Below are positions 25,204 to 33,793 of a DNA stretch of 58,976 nucleotides, piece by piece. The notes beneath the pieces are model-generated. The model was not told the DNA's origin. It worked only from the letters and a program-made list of their open reading frames with translations, and ran no database searches. A program made the translations under genes and the position numbers. Position 1 is the stretch's first letter; the number at the start of each line of letters is the position of its first letter. The stretch is from Flavobacteriaceae bacterium (GTDB taxonomy: Bacteria > Bacteroidota > Bacteroidia > Flavobacteriales > Flavobacteriaceae): the NCBI GenBank assembly GCA_947488595.1, contig CANKZI010000017.1, positions 1 through 58,976 of the forward strand, given 5' to 3'.

Positions 25204-25812
25204 ATGAGAAAATCAACACTGTTCTATTTCGGAATTTCCCTTTTTATAGGTTTACAATGTTGTGGACAAAATCCAGAAGCAAATAAAGCAGCTGCGGCAA
25301 TTAGTTTAAGTAATTTAAATGAAAATGAAATGACCAAAAATATTTTTGATTTTATAGTGAAGGATATTGAAGGAAAAGATTTTGATTTCGCTTCTCTTAA
25401 AGGAAAAAAAGTAATGATTGTTAATACAGCATCCAAATGTGGATTAACGCCACAATACAAAGAATTAGAAGATTTGTACCAAAAATTTAAAAACCAAAAT
25501 TTCGTAATCATTGGTTTTCCAGCGAATAGTTTTGGATCGCAAGAGCCTGGCACCAATAAAGAAATTAGTATTTTTTGTCAAAAAAATTATGGTGTAACTT
25601 TTCCGATGATGGAAAAAATATCAGTTAAAGGCGAAGATATGCACGAATTGTATCAATATTTGACTAAAAAAAGTCAAAACGGGCTAATAGAAGTAGAAGT
25701 CGAGTGGAATTTTCAAAAGTTTCTAATCAACGAAAACGGTCAATTAGATAAGGTTGTTTCTCCGAGAATTTCGCCTTTGAGCGACGAAATTATCAATTGG
25801 ATTCGAGGTTAA
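25204..25812 (+). CDS. Glutathione-peroxidase-family thiol peroxidase, exported
   Basis: A Cys-type member of the glutathione peroxidase family, which probably uses thioredoxin as reductant. The 202-aa protein has the peroxidatic site NTASKCG (C79), the FPANSFGSQEPG Gln motif and the WNFQKFL Trp/Asn motif; this is the full catalytic set with Cys in place of selenocysteine. The N-terminal signal peptide with LQCCG at 18-21 indicates export, perhaps as a lipoprotein, which is unusual for the mostly cytosolic family. I chose ATG 25204, since the frame from 25183 runs into the promoter box. Terminator at 25829. Confidence 0.9.
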   Translation: MRKSTLFYFGISLFIGLQCCGQNPEANKAAAAISLSNLNENEMTKNIFDFIVKDIEGKDFDFASLKGKKVMIVNTASKCGLTPQYKELEDLYQKFKNQNFVIIGFPANSFGSQEPGTNKEISIFCQKNYGVTFPMMEKISVKGEDMHELYQYLTKKSQNGLIEVEVEWNFQKFLINENGQLDKVVSPRISPLSDEIINWIRG

Positions 25813-25828
25813 TCTAAGATAAAATGAC

Positions 25829-25860
25829 AAAAGCGATTTCAGAACTGGAATCGCTTTTTT
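25829..25860 (+). terminator. Bidirectional terminator, peroxidase / GNAT
   Basis: AAAAGCGATT (25829-25838) pairs with AATCGCTTTT (25849-25858). It overlaps the stop of the convergent acetyltransferase. Confidence 0.88.
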
Positions 25861-26356
25861 ATTTTAAAAGCAATTGCATCAAAACCAAATCAAGCCAACG
25901 ATCAAACTTAAATCCTACTTGCTTTAAATTCCCGCTTATTTTGAACCCAAATTTCTCGTGAAAAGCAATACTTCCTTTATTTTCAGCATCAATACACCCA
26001 ATCATGGCATGGTAATTTTGTGATTTTGCAATAGATATCAGTTCTGCCAATAGCAATTTTCCAACACCCTTTCCAATATAATCTTCCGCAACATAAACCG
26101 AATGTTCAACCGTAAATTGATAAGCAATCTTTACTCTAAAACTGCCATAAGTACCAAAACCAATTACGTCATTGTTTAACTGAGCAACAATTATCGGACA
26201 ACCCAAATTGATTTTCTCATCAAACCAAACTTGCTGCTGTGCCATGGTACGTGGTTCATAATCGTAAATGGCGGTCGTATGCAAAATCGAATGATTAACA
26301 ATTGATAATATTGAGGTCAAATCTTCGACACTGGCATTTCGCAATTTAATTTCCAT
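25859..26356 (-). CDS. GNAT N-acetyltransferase, phosphinothricin-acetyltransferase-like
   Basis: A 165-aa acetyl-CoA-dependent N-acetyltransferase. The N-terminal ISIVNHSILHTTAIYDYEPRT and the WFDEK that follows resemble the Pat/Bar and MnaT group. The acetyl-CoA loop is YIGKGVGKLLL (about 96-106, Q/RxxGxG/A type). Substrates of this group include phosphinothricin, methionine sulfoximine and similar amino acid analogues; the real one here is unknown. A TAATTTTG box (26375-26382, minus strand) lies 19 nt upstream. Confidence 0.85.
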   Translation of the reverse strand: MEIKLRNASVEDLTSILSIVNHSILHTTAIYDYEPRTMAQQQVWFDEKINLGCPIIVAQLNNDVIGFGTYGSFRVKIAYQFTVEHSVYVAEDYIGKGVGKLLLAELISIAKSQNYHAMIGCIDAENKGSIAFHEKFGFKISGNLKQVGFKFDRWLDLVLMQLLLK

Positions 26357-26452
26357 TCAAAAAATATTTGTGACCAAAATTAGCAAAAAGGATCTTAATT
26401 TAAAGGTTATCTTTAGGCAAGTTCGTAACTTTGTGTTTTATATAAAAAATAG

Positions 26453-28108
26453 ATGATTTACCCCAAAATACCTTTAGCACAAAGCATCATTCAAATTTCC
26501 GAAGCCAAAGGACTTAACAACATTATCATTTCTCCAGGTTCCCGAAATGCACCTTTAACTATCGGATTTGTCAATAATCCTAGTTTTAATTGTTTCAGTA
26601 TCGCCGACGAACGTTGTGCCGCTTTTTTTGCACTCGGAATGGCGCAGCAACTCAAAAAACCTGTAGCGCTGGTCTGTACTTCGGGTTCTGCTTTGCTCAA
26701 TTATTATCCTGCTTTTGCCGAAGCATTTTATAGTCAGATTCCGATTGTTGTTATTTCGGCCGACCGACCAAACGATAAAATTGATATTGGTGACGGACAA
26801 ACCATTCGACAGCAAAATGTTTTCAGTAACCATTCATTATACAATGCTAATTTAACCGAATCGGCCTCCGAATACAATGATTTCGAAATCAGTAAAGCCA
26901 TCAATACTGCCTTATCGCAAAAGGGACCAGTGCACATCAACGCTCCTTTTGAAGAACCGCTGTATGAAACTGTTGATCATCTTTTGGTTAATACTGTCGC
27001 TTTCGCAGAGGAACCGCAAGTTTGTACAATGCGTGATTTAGCAGATTTTGTAACCATTTGGAATACCTCAAAACGCAAAATGATTCTTGTTGGTGTCAAT
27101 GAAACCAATGTGTTAGAAGATGCTACAATTGAAAAATTGGCCAATGATCCATCAATAATGGTTTTAACCGAAACGACTTCCAATTTGCACCATCCCACAT
27201 TTATCAATACCATCGATACAATTATTACGCCTTTTTCGACAAATGATTGTAATGACTTCCAACCTGAAATATTGTTGACTTTTGGTGGAATGATTGTCTC
27301 AAAACGCATCAAATCATTGCTTCGAAAACACAAACCAAAACACCATTGGCATATCGATTCTTTAAGAGCTTATGATACGTTCGGTGCACTAACGCAACAT
27401 TTTGTTACCACACCTAATGCTTTTTTTACAGCGATTTTGCCATTAACAAAATCCATAAACAGCGATTATTTTCAGAAAGGGCAAGATTTAAAATCATTAA
27501 GAGCCAAGAAACACCAAATTTATCTATCTAAAATTCCGTTTTCAGATTTTACAGTTTTTGAAAAAATAATTACAAGTTTACCTAAAAACACCCAATTACA
27601 AATCAGCAACAGTTCGGCCATTCGCTACGCACAATTGATCGAAATTGATCCTTCTATTGCCGTATATTGCAACCGTGGCACAAGTGGTATCGATGGTAGT
27701 ACATCGACCGCTGTTGGCGCCGCTTTTGTCAATAAAAAGCAAACTACTTTTATCACAGGCGACATCGGATTTTTGTATGATAGCAATGCGTTATGGAACA
27801 ATTATATTCCCAAAAATTTCAAAATTATACTTATCAACAACGGCGGTGGCGGCATTTTTCGAATTCTTCCAGGACATGAAGAAACACCGATTTTCAATCA
27901 GTTTTTTGAAACAGCGCATTGTTTGACAGCCGAACATTTGGCAAAAATGTATGGTTTTGATTATTTCACAGCGAGCACCGATGCCACACTTTCTAAAAGC
28001 CTAGCAGATTTGTATGCACAAAATGACAAGCCCAGTATTTTAGAGGTTTTTACTCCAACATTAAAAAACGATGCGATTTTGTTGCAATATTTTAGAGAAT
28101 TGGTTTAG
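26453..28108 (+). CDS. menD: SEPHCHC synthase MenD
   Basis: A thiamine diphosphate enzyme that joins 2-oxoglutarate to isochorismate, the first committed menaquinone step. The 551-aa protein has the N-terminal IISPGSRNAPL (about 25-35), DERCAAFFALG with the activating Glu, the CTSGSA core and the ThDP/Mg site GDIGFLYDSNALWN followed by NNGGGGIFRILP. The start is an ATG 20 nt after a TAACTTTG box (26426-26433). It leads a cluster with menB, menA and menC; menF, usual just upstream in relatives, is missing here. Confidence 0.96.
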   Translation: MIYPKIPLAQSIIQISEAKGLNNIIISPGSRNAPLTIGFVNNPSFNCFSIADERCAAFFALGMAQQLKKPVALVCTSGSALLNYYPAFAEAFYSQIPIVVISADRPNDKIDIGDGQTIRQQNVFSNHSLYNANLTESASEYNDFEISKAINTALSQKGPVHINAPFEEPLYETVDHLLVNTVAFAEEPQVCTMRDLADFVTIWNTSKRKMILVGVNETNVLEDATIEKLANDPSIMVLTETTSNLHHPTFINTIDTIITPFSTNDCNDFQPEILLTFGGMIVSKRIKSLLRKHKPKHHWHIDSLRAYDTFGALTQHFVTTPNAFFTAILPLTKSINSDYFQKGQDLKSLRAKKHQIYLSKIPFSDFTVFEKIITSLPKNTQLQISNSSAIRYAQLIEIDPSIAVYCNRGTSGIDGSTSTAVGAAFVNKKQTTFITGDIGFLYDSNALWNNYIPKNFKIILINNGGGGIFRILPGHEETPIFNQFFETAHCLTAEHLAKMYGFDYFTASTDATLSKSLADLYAQNDKPSILEVFTPTLKNDAILLQYFRELV

Positions 28109-28176
28109 GAAATCAAACAAATCTGCATAAAAATCAATGGCGAAGTTCGTACCTTTGCCACTTTAGCAAAAGCAAG

Positions 28177-29016
28177 ATGATAGCAATAGGAAAATACAAT
28201 ACATTAACCATTTTACGCGATACCAAAGTAGGTTTGTTTTTAGGCAATGGCAACGAAGCCGAGGACATCCTTTTGCCCAATAAGTATGTCCCGCACCAAT
28301 TTGAAATAGGCGAGGAGTTGACTGTTTTTGTATATCTTGATCACGAAGAACGTCCTGTTGCAACTACCTTAGAACCATATATTTTGCTCAACGAATTTGC
28401 ACTTTTGCGCGTCAATTATGTGAACCAAATAGGTGCTTTTATGGATTGGGGAATGGAAAAAGACATTCTCGTTCCGTTTAGAGAGCAAGCGCGCCCAATG
28501 GAAAAAGGAAAACGCTATTTGGTTTATTTGTATATGGACGAAAAAACACAACGTTTGGTAGCTTCGAGTAAGATAAATCAGTTTCTTAGTAATGACACGA
28601 TAACGGTTGAAAGAGGCGAAGAAGTAGATTTAATCGTATCGCACATTACCGAAATTGGTATCAATGTCATTATCAACGAACAACACAAAGGACTTTTGTA
28701 CAAAGATGAAGTTTATGACGAAAGTATAAGAACAGGAGACCGTTTGCGCGGTTATATCAAAACTATTCGTCCCGATAACAAAATTGATGTTTCGATTGAA
28801 AAGTTAGGTTACGAAAAAATAGAACCCAATGCTCAAAAAATTCTTGATGAATTGCGCGCCAGTCGTGGGTTTTTGCGTTTGAATGACAACAGCCATCCCG
28901 AAGACATTAAAACCGTACTTCAAATGAGTAAAAAAACGTTCAAAAAAGCCATTGGTGCTTTGTACAAAGACCAATTGATAGCGATTAAAGAGGATGGAAT
29001 TTATTTGGTTCAATAA
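28177..29016 (+). CDS. cvfB: S1-like RNA-binding protein CvfB
   Basis: A 279-aa protein of the CvfB/YitL family: several S1-type OB domains followed by a C-terminal winged helix. Readable parts are the N-terminal GKYNTLTILRDTKVGLFL, the second S1 unit YVNQIGAFMDWGMEKDILVPF, the third HITEIGINVIINEQHKGLLYKDEV, and the wHTH end MSKKTFKKAIGALYKDQLIAIKEDGI. It binds RNA; in Staphylococcus it affects virulence gene expression. It sits inside the men cluster without an evident tie to quinone synthesis. A TACCTTTG box (28150-28157) may give it its own promoter. Confidence 0.88.
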   Translation: MIAIGKYNTLTILRDTKVGLFLGNGNEAEDILLPNKYVPHQFEIGEELTVFVYLDHEERPVATTLEPYILLNEFALLRVNYVNQIGAFMDWGMEKDILVPFREQARPMEKGKRYLVYLYMDEKTQRLVASSKINQFLSNDTITVERGEEVDLIVSHITEIGINVIINEQHKGLLYKDEVYDESIRTGDRLRGYIKTIRPDNKIDVSIEKLGYEKIEPNAQKILDELRASRGFLRLNDNSHPEDIKTVLQMSKKTFKKAIGALYKDQLIAIKEDGIYLVQ

Positions 29017-29059
29017 AAACTAATTTTTTAAATTTTATATTCTTAAAAACAAAAAAAGT

Positions 29060-29902
29060 ATGCCAGAAATAAATTGGAAAACAGTCAAAGATTTTGAAGA
29101 CATTACTTATAAAAAATGCAATGGTGTAGCCCGAATTGCATTCAATCGTCCCAATGTTCGCAATGCTTTTCGTCCAAAAACGACCAGCGAATTGTACCAA
29201 GCTTTTTATGATGCACAAGAAGATACCTCAATTGGTGTAGTTTTACTGTCAGCCGAAGGGCCATCGACCAAAGATGGTGTGTATTCTTTTTGTAGCGGTG
29301 GCGATCAAAATGCGCGCGGCCATCAAGGTTATGTTGGCGAGGATGGGCAACACCGACTCAATATTCTCGAGGTGCAGCGACTCATTCGCTTTATGCCCAA
29401 AGTAGTTATCGCCATTGTTCCAGGTTGGGCCGTTGGTGGCGGACACAGTTTGCACGTGGTTTGCGATTTGACCTTGGCCAGTAAAGAACACGCCATATTT
29501 AAACAAACCGACGCCGATGTGACCAGTTTTGATGGCGGCTATGGCTCGGCCTACTTGGCCAAAATGGTTGGTCAAAAAAAAGCACGTGAAATTTTCTTTT
29601 TGGGCAGAAATTACTCAGCGCAAGAAGCCATGGATATGGGAATGGTCAATGCCGTAATTCCGCACGATGACTTAGAAAATACCGCTTTTGATTGGGCGCA
29701 AGAAATTCTTCAAAAATCGCCAACTTCTATAAAAATGTTGAAATTTGCTATGAATTTAACCGATGATGGCATGGTGGGGCAACAGGTTTTTGCTGGCGAA
29801 GCTACCCGTTTGGCCTATATGACCGAAGAAGCCAAAGAAGGACGCAACGCTTTTTTAGAAAAAAGAAAACCCAATTTTGGCGAGAATAAATGGTTGCCAT
29901 AA
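29060..29902 (+). CDS. menB: 1,4-dihydroxy-2-naphthoyl-CoA synthase
   Basis: A crotonase-fold enzyme closing the second ring of the menaquinone head group from o-succinylbenzoyl-CoA. The 280-aa protein has FNRPNVRNAFRPKT, the oxyanion-hole segment YSFCSGGDQNARG, PGWAVGGGHSLHVVCDLTLAS and the signature TDADVTSFDGGYGSAYLA. The Gly in the QNARG/GGxG region places it with bicarbonate-independent or type II members only tentatively. It follows cvfB by 43 nt. Confidence 0.96.
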   Translation: MPEINWKTVKDFEDITYKKCNGVARIAFNRPNVRNAFRPKTTSELYQAFYDAQEDTSIGVVLLSAEGPSTKDGVYSFCSGGDQNARGHQGYVGEDGQHRLNILEVQRLIRFMPKVVIAIVPGWAVGGGHSLHVVCDLTLASKEHAIFKQTDADVTSFDGGYGSAYLAKMVGQKKAREIFFLGRNYSAQEAMDMGMVNAVIPHDDLENTAFDWAQEILQKSPTSIKMLKFAMNLTDDGMVGQQVFAGEATRLAYMTEEAKEGRNAFLEKRKPNFGENKWLP

Positions 29903-29944
29903 TTTAGATTACAGTAAATTGTATTCCCAAAACCAAATGTCCAC

Positions 29945-30460
29945 ATGGAAAATTTTACCAATGAAACAATAGACACCAAAAATCTTCCAAAAATGGAGAC
30001 GGTTGTATTTTCAAAATTGCATCCTTCCTACTGGAAAGTAGTTTTGATTACTTTAATTTTTACCTTTTTAATCCTTGCGATTGTATTGATAATTTGCTAT
30101 TTTAATATTGACGATTGGAGTAATTTTGAACCCGAGATTTATATTATTTATCCTAGTGCATTACTGGTAACCGTATTTTTTTCGAGAATCAATTTTATTA
30201 AAAAAGCCTTTGCATTTCGCAACCATGATGTGCTTTTTCGCAACGGAATAATCGCTACAAATACCATCGTAATTCCTTATAATAGAGTGCAACACGTAGC
30301 GCTACACGAAGGATTGGTTTCGCGTTATTTTGGATTGGCAACCGTGCAAATTTATACCGCTGGTGGCAGTTCGAGTGATATCGAAATCCCCGGAATCAAA
30401 AAAGAAGAAGCCGAAAACATCAAACAATTGTTGATGCTTAAAATTCAAAAAGAACTGTAA
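29945..30460 (+). CDS. Bacterial PH-domain membrane protein, YdbS-like
   Basis: A 171-aa protein with two hydrophobic helices (about 33-55 and 68-80) followed by one bPH2 domain recognised by FRNHDVLFRNGIIATNTIVIPYNRVQHVALHEGLVSRYFGLATVQIYTAGG-type strands; the key words are IPYNRVQHV and VQIYTAGG. Same order and partner as the E. coli ydbS-ydbT pair. The function is unknown, and membrane scaffolding has been suggested. It overlaps the next gene by one base. Confidence 0.88.
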   Translation: MENFTNETIDTKNLPKMETVVFSKLHPSYWKVVLITLIFTFLILAIVLIICYFNIDDWSNFEPEIYIIYPSALLVTVFFSRINFIKKAFAFRNHDVLFRNGIIATNTIVIPYNRVQHVALHEGLVSRYFGLATVQIYTAGGSSSDIEIPGIKKEEAENIKQLLMLKIQKEL

Positions 30461-31971
30461 TGGCTAACAATTTTAGTCAACCGCAAAGGCAATCGCCAAT
30501 CGGAGTTTTGGTCATGTTTTTTTATACATTGCAAGTGTATGCTAAAGCGTTATGGCCTATTTTACTGGTTACTATACTTAAAATTGAAAAGTATAATAAA
30601 TTGTATTTGAGTCTAATTATTGCCGCCGTTTTAGTTGTAGTTGCTATAATTTCTTATTTTAAATACCGTAATTTTACTTTCTTTTTAGATGATGAAAACG
30701 AAGAATTTGTTATTACTGAAGGCATTTTTAATAAAACAAAAACTGCTATTCAACTTCATAAAATTCAACAAGTAAACATCAATCAGTCTTTTATTCAAAA
30801 GATAATTGGGGTTTATGAATTAGAAGTTGACACCGCTGGCAGCAACAAAAAAGAAGGCAATATCAAAGCCATTTCGCATCAATTGGCATTATCTTTAAAA
30901 ACGCGCCTTCTTGAAAACAATAAAAGAAAACCAGTAGCAGAAAACCAAGATGATTTTAGCTTGGGTATTGACAATCCCATAATTAATGAAATAATTCCTT
31001 TTATAAAAATTAGTTTTGCGAGTTTGATAAAGGTCGCAATAACCTCCAATTATGGCAGAAGCATCGCATTGATGTTTGCCTTTTTTTTCTCTATTTACGA
31101 AAACTTTAAAAATACGCTTGGCGACGATAATACAGATACGAATATTGCAAATTTCTTTGAAAATAGCATCTTAATGGGAAGTATGTCAATACTAATAGTC
31201 ATTTTAATTTTTGTCGTGCTGGTTTTCAATTTGGTTCGTGTGATTTTTAAATTTTATGATTACAAAGTCAGCAAACAAAGCGGCTCATTGTTACTTTCTT
31301 TTGGATTATTGAATTCTAAAAGTACGATTATCAAACCCGAAAAAGTACAAATAACTACCATTACCCAAAATTTTCTTCAAAAAAAGATGAATATTTTAGG
31401 CATTAAAATCAAACAAGCCACGAGCGGAGAGCCACAGGAACGCAAATCGGCTATTGAAATTCCCGGTTGTAATGCAGACGAACGTAACGAAATACTTCAA
31501 TTGCTATTGGGTCAAATTCCCGAAAAAGGTGTGAAGCTATTGCCCAATTATCGCAAGCTTGTTTTTACTATTTTTACCACAATAATGCTACCTTTGTTCC
31601 TGTATTTGGGAATTGGGACTTGGCTCGCAACCGAAGTGTTTGAATACTATTACTTGCTGCCTTTTTATGTTATTGGTATTGGACTTTTGGTTGTCTTTGG
31701 TTTCAAAAACAACCGATTGTTTGTCAACGATAGTTTTATAATAAAACAAAGTGGCGCTTGGGATATTAGCAACGATATCATAGCACCCGATAAAATTCAA
31801 GCCATTACAACATCACAGTTGTTTTGGCATAAAAAGGCCAATATAGGATCACTTATTTTGCACACTGCTGGCGGTGATATCGCGTTTCAATTGGGCAATT
31901 TTGAAATAATAAAAGAATTTGTCAACCAATGGCTCTATAAAATTGAAACTTCCGATAGCAATTGGATGTGA
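30460..31971 (+). CDS. Bacterial PH-domain membrane protein, YdbT-like
   Basis: A 503-aa partner of the preceding gene, with alternating membrane helices and three bPH2 domains. Domain starts are marked by EGIFNKTKTAIQLHKIQQVNI (about 87-107), SFGLLNSKSTIIKPEKVQIT (about 280-299) and KQSGAWDISNDIIAPDKIQAI (about 430-450), each followed by the ...ARLG-like turn and a short strand such as LHTAGG. Helices lie near 18-35, 44-66, 190-215, 245-270 and 370-420. The ATG overlaps the YdbS-like stop (TAATG). The pair interrupts the men cluster between menB and menA; a membrane role near the prenylation step is possible but unproven. Confidence 0.88.
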   Translation: MANNFSQPQRQSPIGVLVMFFYTLQVYAKALWPILLVTILKIEKYNKLYLSLIIAAVLVVVAIISYFKYRNFTFFLDDENEEFVITEGIFNKTKTAIQLHKIQQVNINQSFIQKIIGVYELEVDTAGSNKKEGNIKAISHQLALSLKTRLLENNKRKPVAENQDDFSLGIDNPIINEIIPFIKISFASLIKVAITSNYGRSIALMFAFFFSIYENFKNTLGDDNTDTNIANFFENSILMGSMSILIVILIFVVLVFNLVRVIFKFYDYKVSKQSGSLLLSFGLLNSKSTIIKPEKVQITTITQNFLQKKMNILGIKIKQATSGEPQERKSAIEIPGCNADERNEILQLLLGQIPEKGVKLLPNYRKLVFTIFTTIMLPLFLYLGIGTWLATEVFEYYYLLPFYVIGIGLLVVFGFKNNRLFVNDSFIIKQSGAWDISNDIIAPDKIQAITTSQLFWHKKANIGSLILHTAGGDIAFQLGNFEIIKEFVNQWLYKIETSDSNWM

Positions 31972-31991
31972 TTTTAAACAATAAATAAATT

Positions 31992-32942
31992 ATGAAACAC
32001 TGGATTGAAGCAGCCAGATTGCGCACTTTACCTTTGTCCGTTTCCGGAATTATAGTAGGAAGCATGTATGCACTTGCCCATCCAACCGACAATGTGCTCA
32101 CACCAACAGAAGTTTTCAATTGGAAACTTTTTGGGTTTGCCATGCTAACCACATTGGGTTTACAAATCTTGTCTAACTTTGCCAACGATTATGGTGACGG
32201 CATCAAAGGCACCGATAATTCAGATAGAGTTGGGCCAAAACGCGCCATTCAAAGTGGGGTTATTACACCCAAAGCCATGAAAAATGCGATAATTTTGACT
32301 TCTATTTTTACGCTCATTGCAGCAATATTATTGATTTATTATGCATTTAGAGATACCAACTTATTGTATTCGTTGTTATTTTTGGTGTTGGGAATTCTCG
32401 CCATTGCCTCTGCGATTCGTTATACCGTTGGCAATACCGCCTATGGTTACAGCGGTTATGGCGATGCATTTGTATTTGTGTTTTTTGGATTAGTAAGCAC
32501 TTTGGGTGTCAATTTTTTGTATTCAAAACAAGTCGATTTGGCTTTGTGTTTGCCCGCCATCGCGATCGGATTTTTGAGTGTTGGCGTTTTGAATCTCAAT
32601 AACATGCGCGACGAAGTCTCTGATAAAAAAGCCAATAAAAATACAATTGTCGTAAAAATTGGCGGCGAAAACGCTAAAAAATACCATTATTTCCTTGTCA
32701 TTGCTGCCATGCTTCTCGTTGTGGTTTTTGCGGTAATGAGCGATTTTAAATTTGATCAATACCTGTTTTTATTGGCTTATATTCCGCTCACCCAACATTT
32801 AATCACCGTTTATAAAAACAAAGAAGCCCGCGCTTTGGACCCCGAATTAAAAAAATTGGCATTAAGTACGTTCCTGCTGTCTGTACTTTTGGCTTTGTCT
32901 ATGATTTTCTTTTTCTCGGATTTGATTGTCAATAACGCTTAA
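31992..32942 (+). CDS. menA: 1,4-dihydroxy-2-naphthoate polyprenyltransferase
   Basis: An integral membrane UbiA-type enzyme that attaches the isoprenoid chain to 1,4-dihydroxy-2-naphthoate and releases CO2. The 316-aa protein has about eight helices and both Asp-rich motifs: NDYGDGIKGTDNSDR (first, about 64-78) and NNMRDEVSDKKANKNT (second, about 203-218). The N-terminal WIEAARLRTLPLSVSGIIVG is typical. It lies 20 nt after the PH-domain gene and 10 nt before the UPF0173 gene. Confidence 0.95.
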   Translation: MKHWIEAARLRTLPLSVSGIIVGSMYALAHPTDNVLTPTEVFNWKLFGFAMLTTLGLQILSNFANDYGDGIKGTDNSDRVGPKRAIQSGVITPKAMKNAIILTSIFTLIAAILLIYYAFRDTNLLYSLLFLVLGILAIASAIRYTVGNTAYGYSGYGDAFVFVFFGLVSTLGVNFLYSKQVDLALCLPAIAIGFLSVGVLNLNNMRDEVSDKKANKNTIVVKIGGENAKKYHYFLVIAAMLLVVVFAVMSDFKFDQYLFLLAYIPLTQHLITVYKNKEARALDPELKKLALSTFLLSVLLALSMIFFFSDLIVNNA

Positions 32943-32952
32943 GTTCAATATT

Positions 32953-33630
32953 ATGAAAATTACATTTTACGGTCATGCCACACTCGGTATCGAAGTCAAC
33001 GGTAAAAATATCCTTGTTGATCCATATATTTCGGCTAATCCAAAAGCGGCTCACATTGACATAAGTACCTTAAAAGCCGATTTTATTTTGCTTACACACG
33101 CACATGGCGATCATATTTTTGACGTCGAAGCCATTGCAAAACGTACCAATGCAATTATCGTTTCTAATGCCGAAATTGCAACTTATTATGCCAATAAAGG
33201 TTTTCAATCACACCCAATGAATCACGGTGGAAGTTGGAATTTTGATTTCGGAAAAATTAAATTCGTCAACGCCATTCACTCCAGTTCTTTTCCTGACGGC
33301 AGTAACGGCGGTAATCCAGGCGGATTTGTAATCGAAAGTGAACACAAAAATATTTACATCGCGGGCGATACCGCTCTAACTTTTGACATGAAACTCATTC
33401 CGCTGCGCACCCAACTTGATTTGGCGATTTTTCCAATTGGTGATAATTTTACGATGGACATAGACGACGCCATAATCGCTTCTGATTTCGTCGAATGTGA
33501 CAAAATTTTAGGTATCCATTATGACACTTTTGGTTACATCGAAATCGACCAAGTACAAGCCAAACGCAAGTTTTTCGATAAAGGAAAAGATTTAATGTTA
33601 CTCGAAATCGGTGCTTCAATCGATTTATAA
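32953..33630 (+). CDS. UPF0173 metallo-beta-lactamase-fold hydrolase
   Basis: A 225-aa metal-dependent hydrolase. The zinc motif THAHGDHIFD (about 54-63, HxHxDH type) and a later GGFVIESEHKNIYIAGDT provide ligands; the last His is in the GIHYDTFGYI strand. UPF0173 proteins (YtkL type) are cytosolic with unknown substrates. ATG 32953 is chosen, since the frame from 32926 overlaps the end of menA and adds nine atypical residues. The gene ends 7 nt before the structured element at 33638-33746. Confidence 0.9.
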   Translation: MKITFYGHATLGIEVNGKNILVDPYISANPKAAHIDISTLKADFILLTHAHGDHIFDVEAIAKRTNAIIVSNAEIATYYANKGFQSHPMNHGGSWNFDFGKIKFVNAIHSSSFPDGSNGGNPGGFVIESEHKNIYIAGDTALTFDMKLIPLRTQLDLAIFPIGDNFTMDIDDAIIASDFVECDKILGIHYDTFGYIEIDQVQAKRKFFDKGKDLMLLEIGASIDL

Positions 33631-33637
33631 TTTCTTT

Positions 33638-33746
33638 GAAGCCAATCCAGCTTTCGGTTCCAATCTGTTATTGCTATGAACTAATTTCAGTAATTTTGAC
33701 TTTTAATTTTACGCAATAACAGGATTTCTCCTCAATCTGGGCTAAG
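33638..33746 (-). ncRNA. Flavo-1-like structured RNA candidate, copy B
   Basis: On the minus strand the left flank TAGCCCAGATTGAG..AAATCC and right flank AGATTGGAA..AAGCTGGATTGGCTTC match the element at 44150-44230. Predicted helices are AGC/GCT and CCAG/CTGG (outer), AATC/GATT with a bulged C, and a perfect nine-pair apical stem TGTTATTGC/GCAATAACA. The apical loop is about 40 nt and AT-rich, much larger than in copy A. Flanking genes run on the plus strand, so this reading is antisense to them, but the element is nearly self-complementary and either strand could fold. I recall the Flavo-1 class having this layout; its function is unknown. Confidence 0.6.
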
Positions 33747-33793
33747 GCATTCGGGTTATTGAGATTTTTTGATATAAATAAACGCAAATCAAA

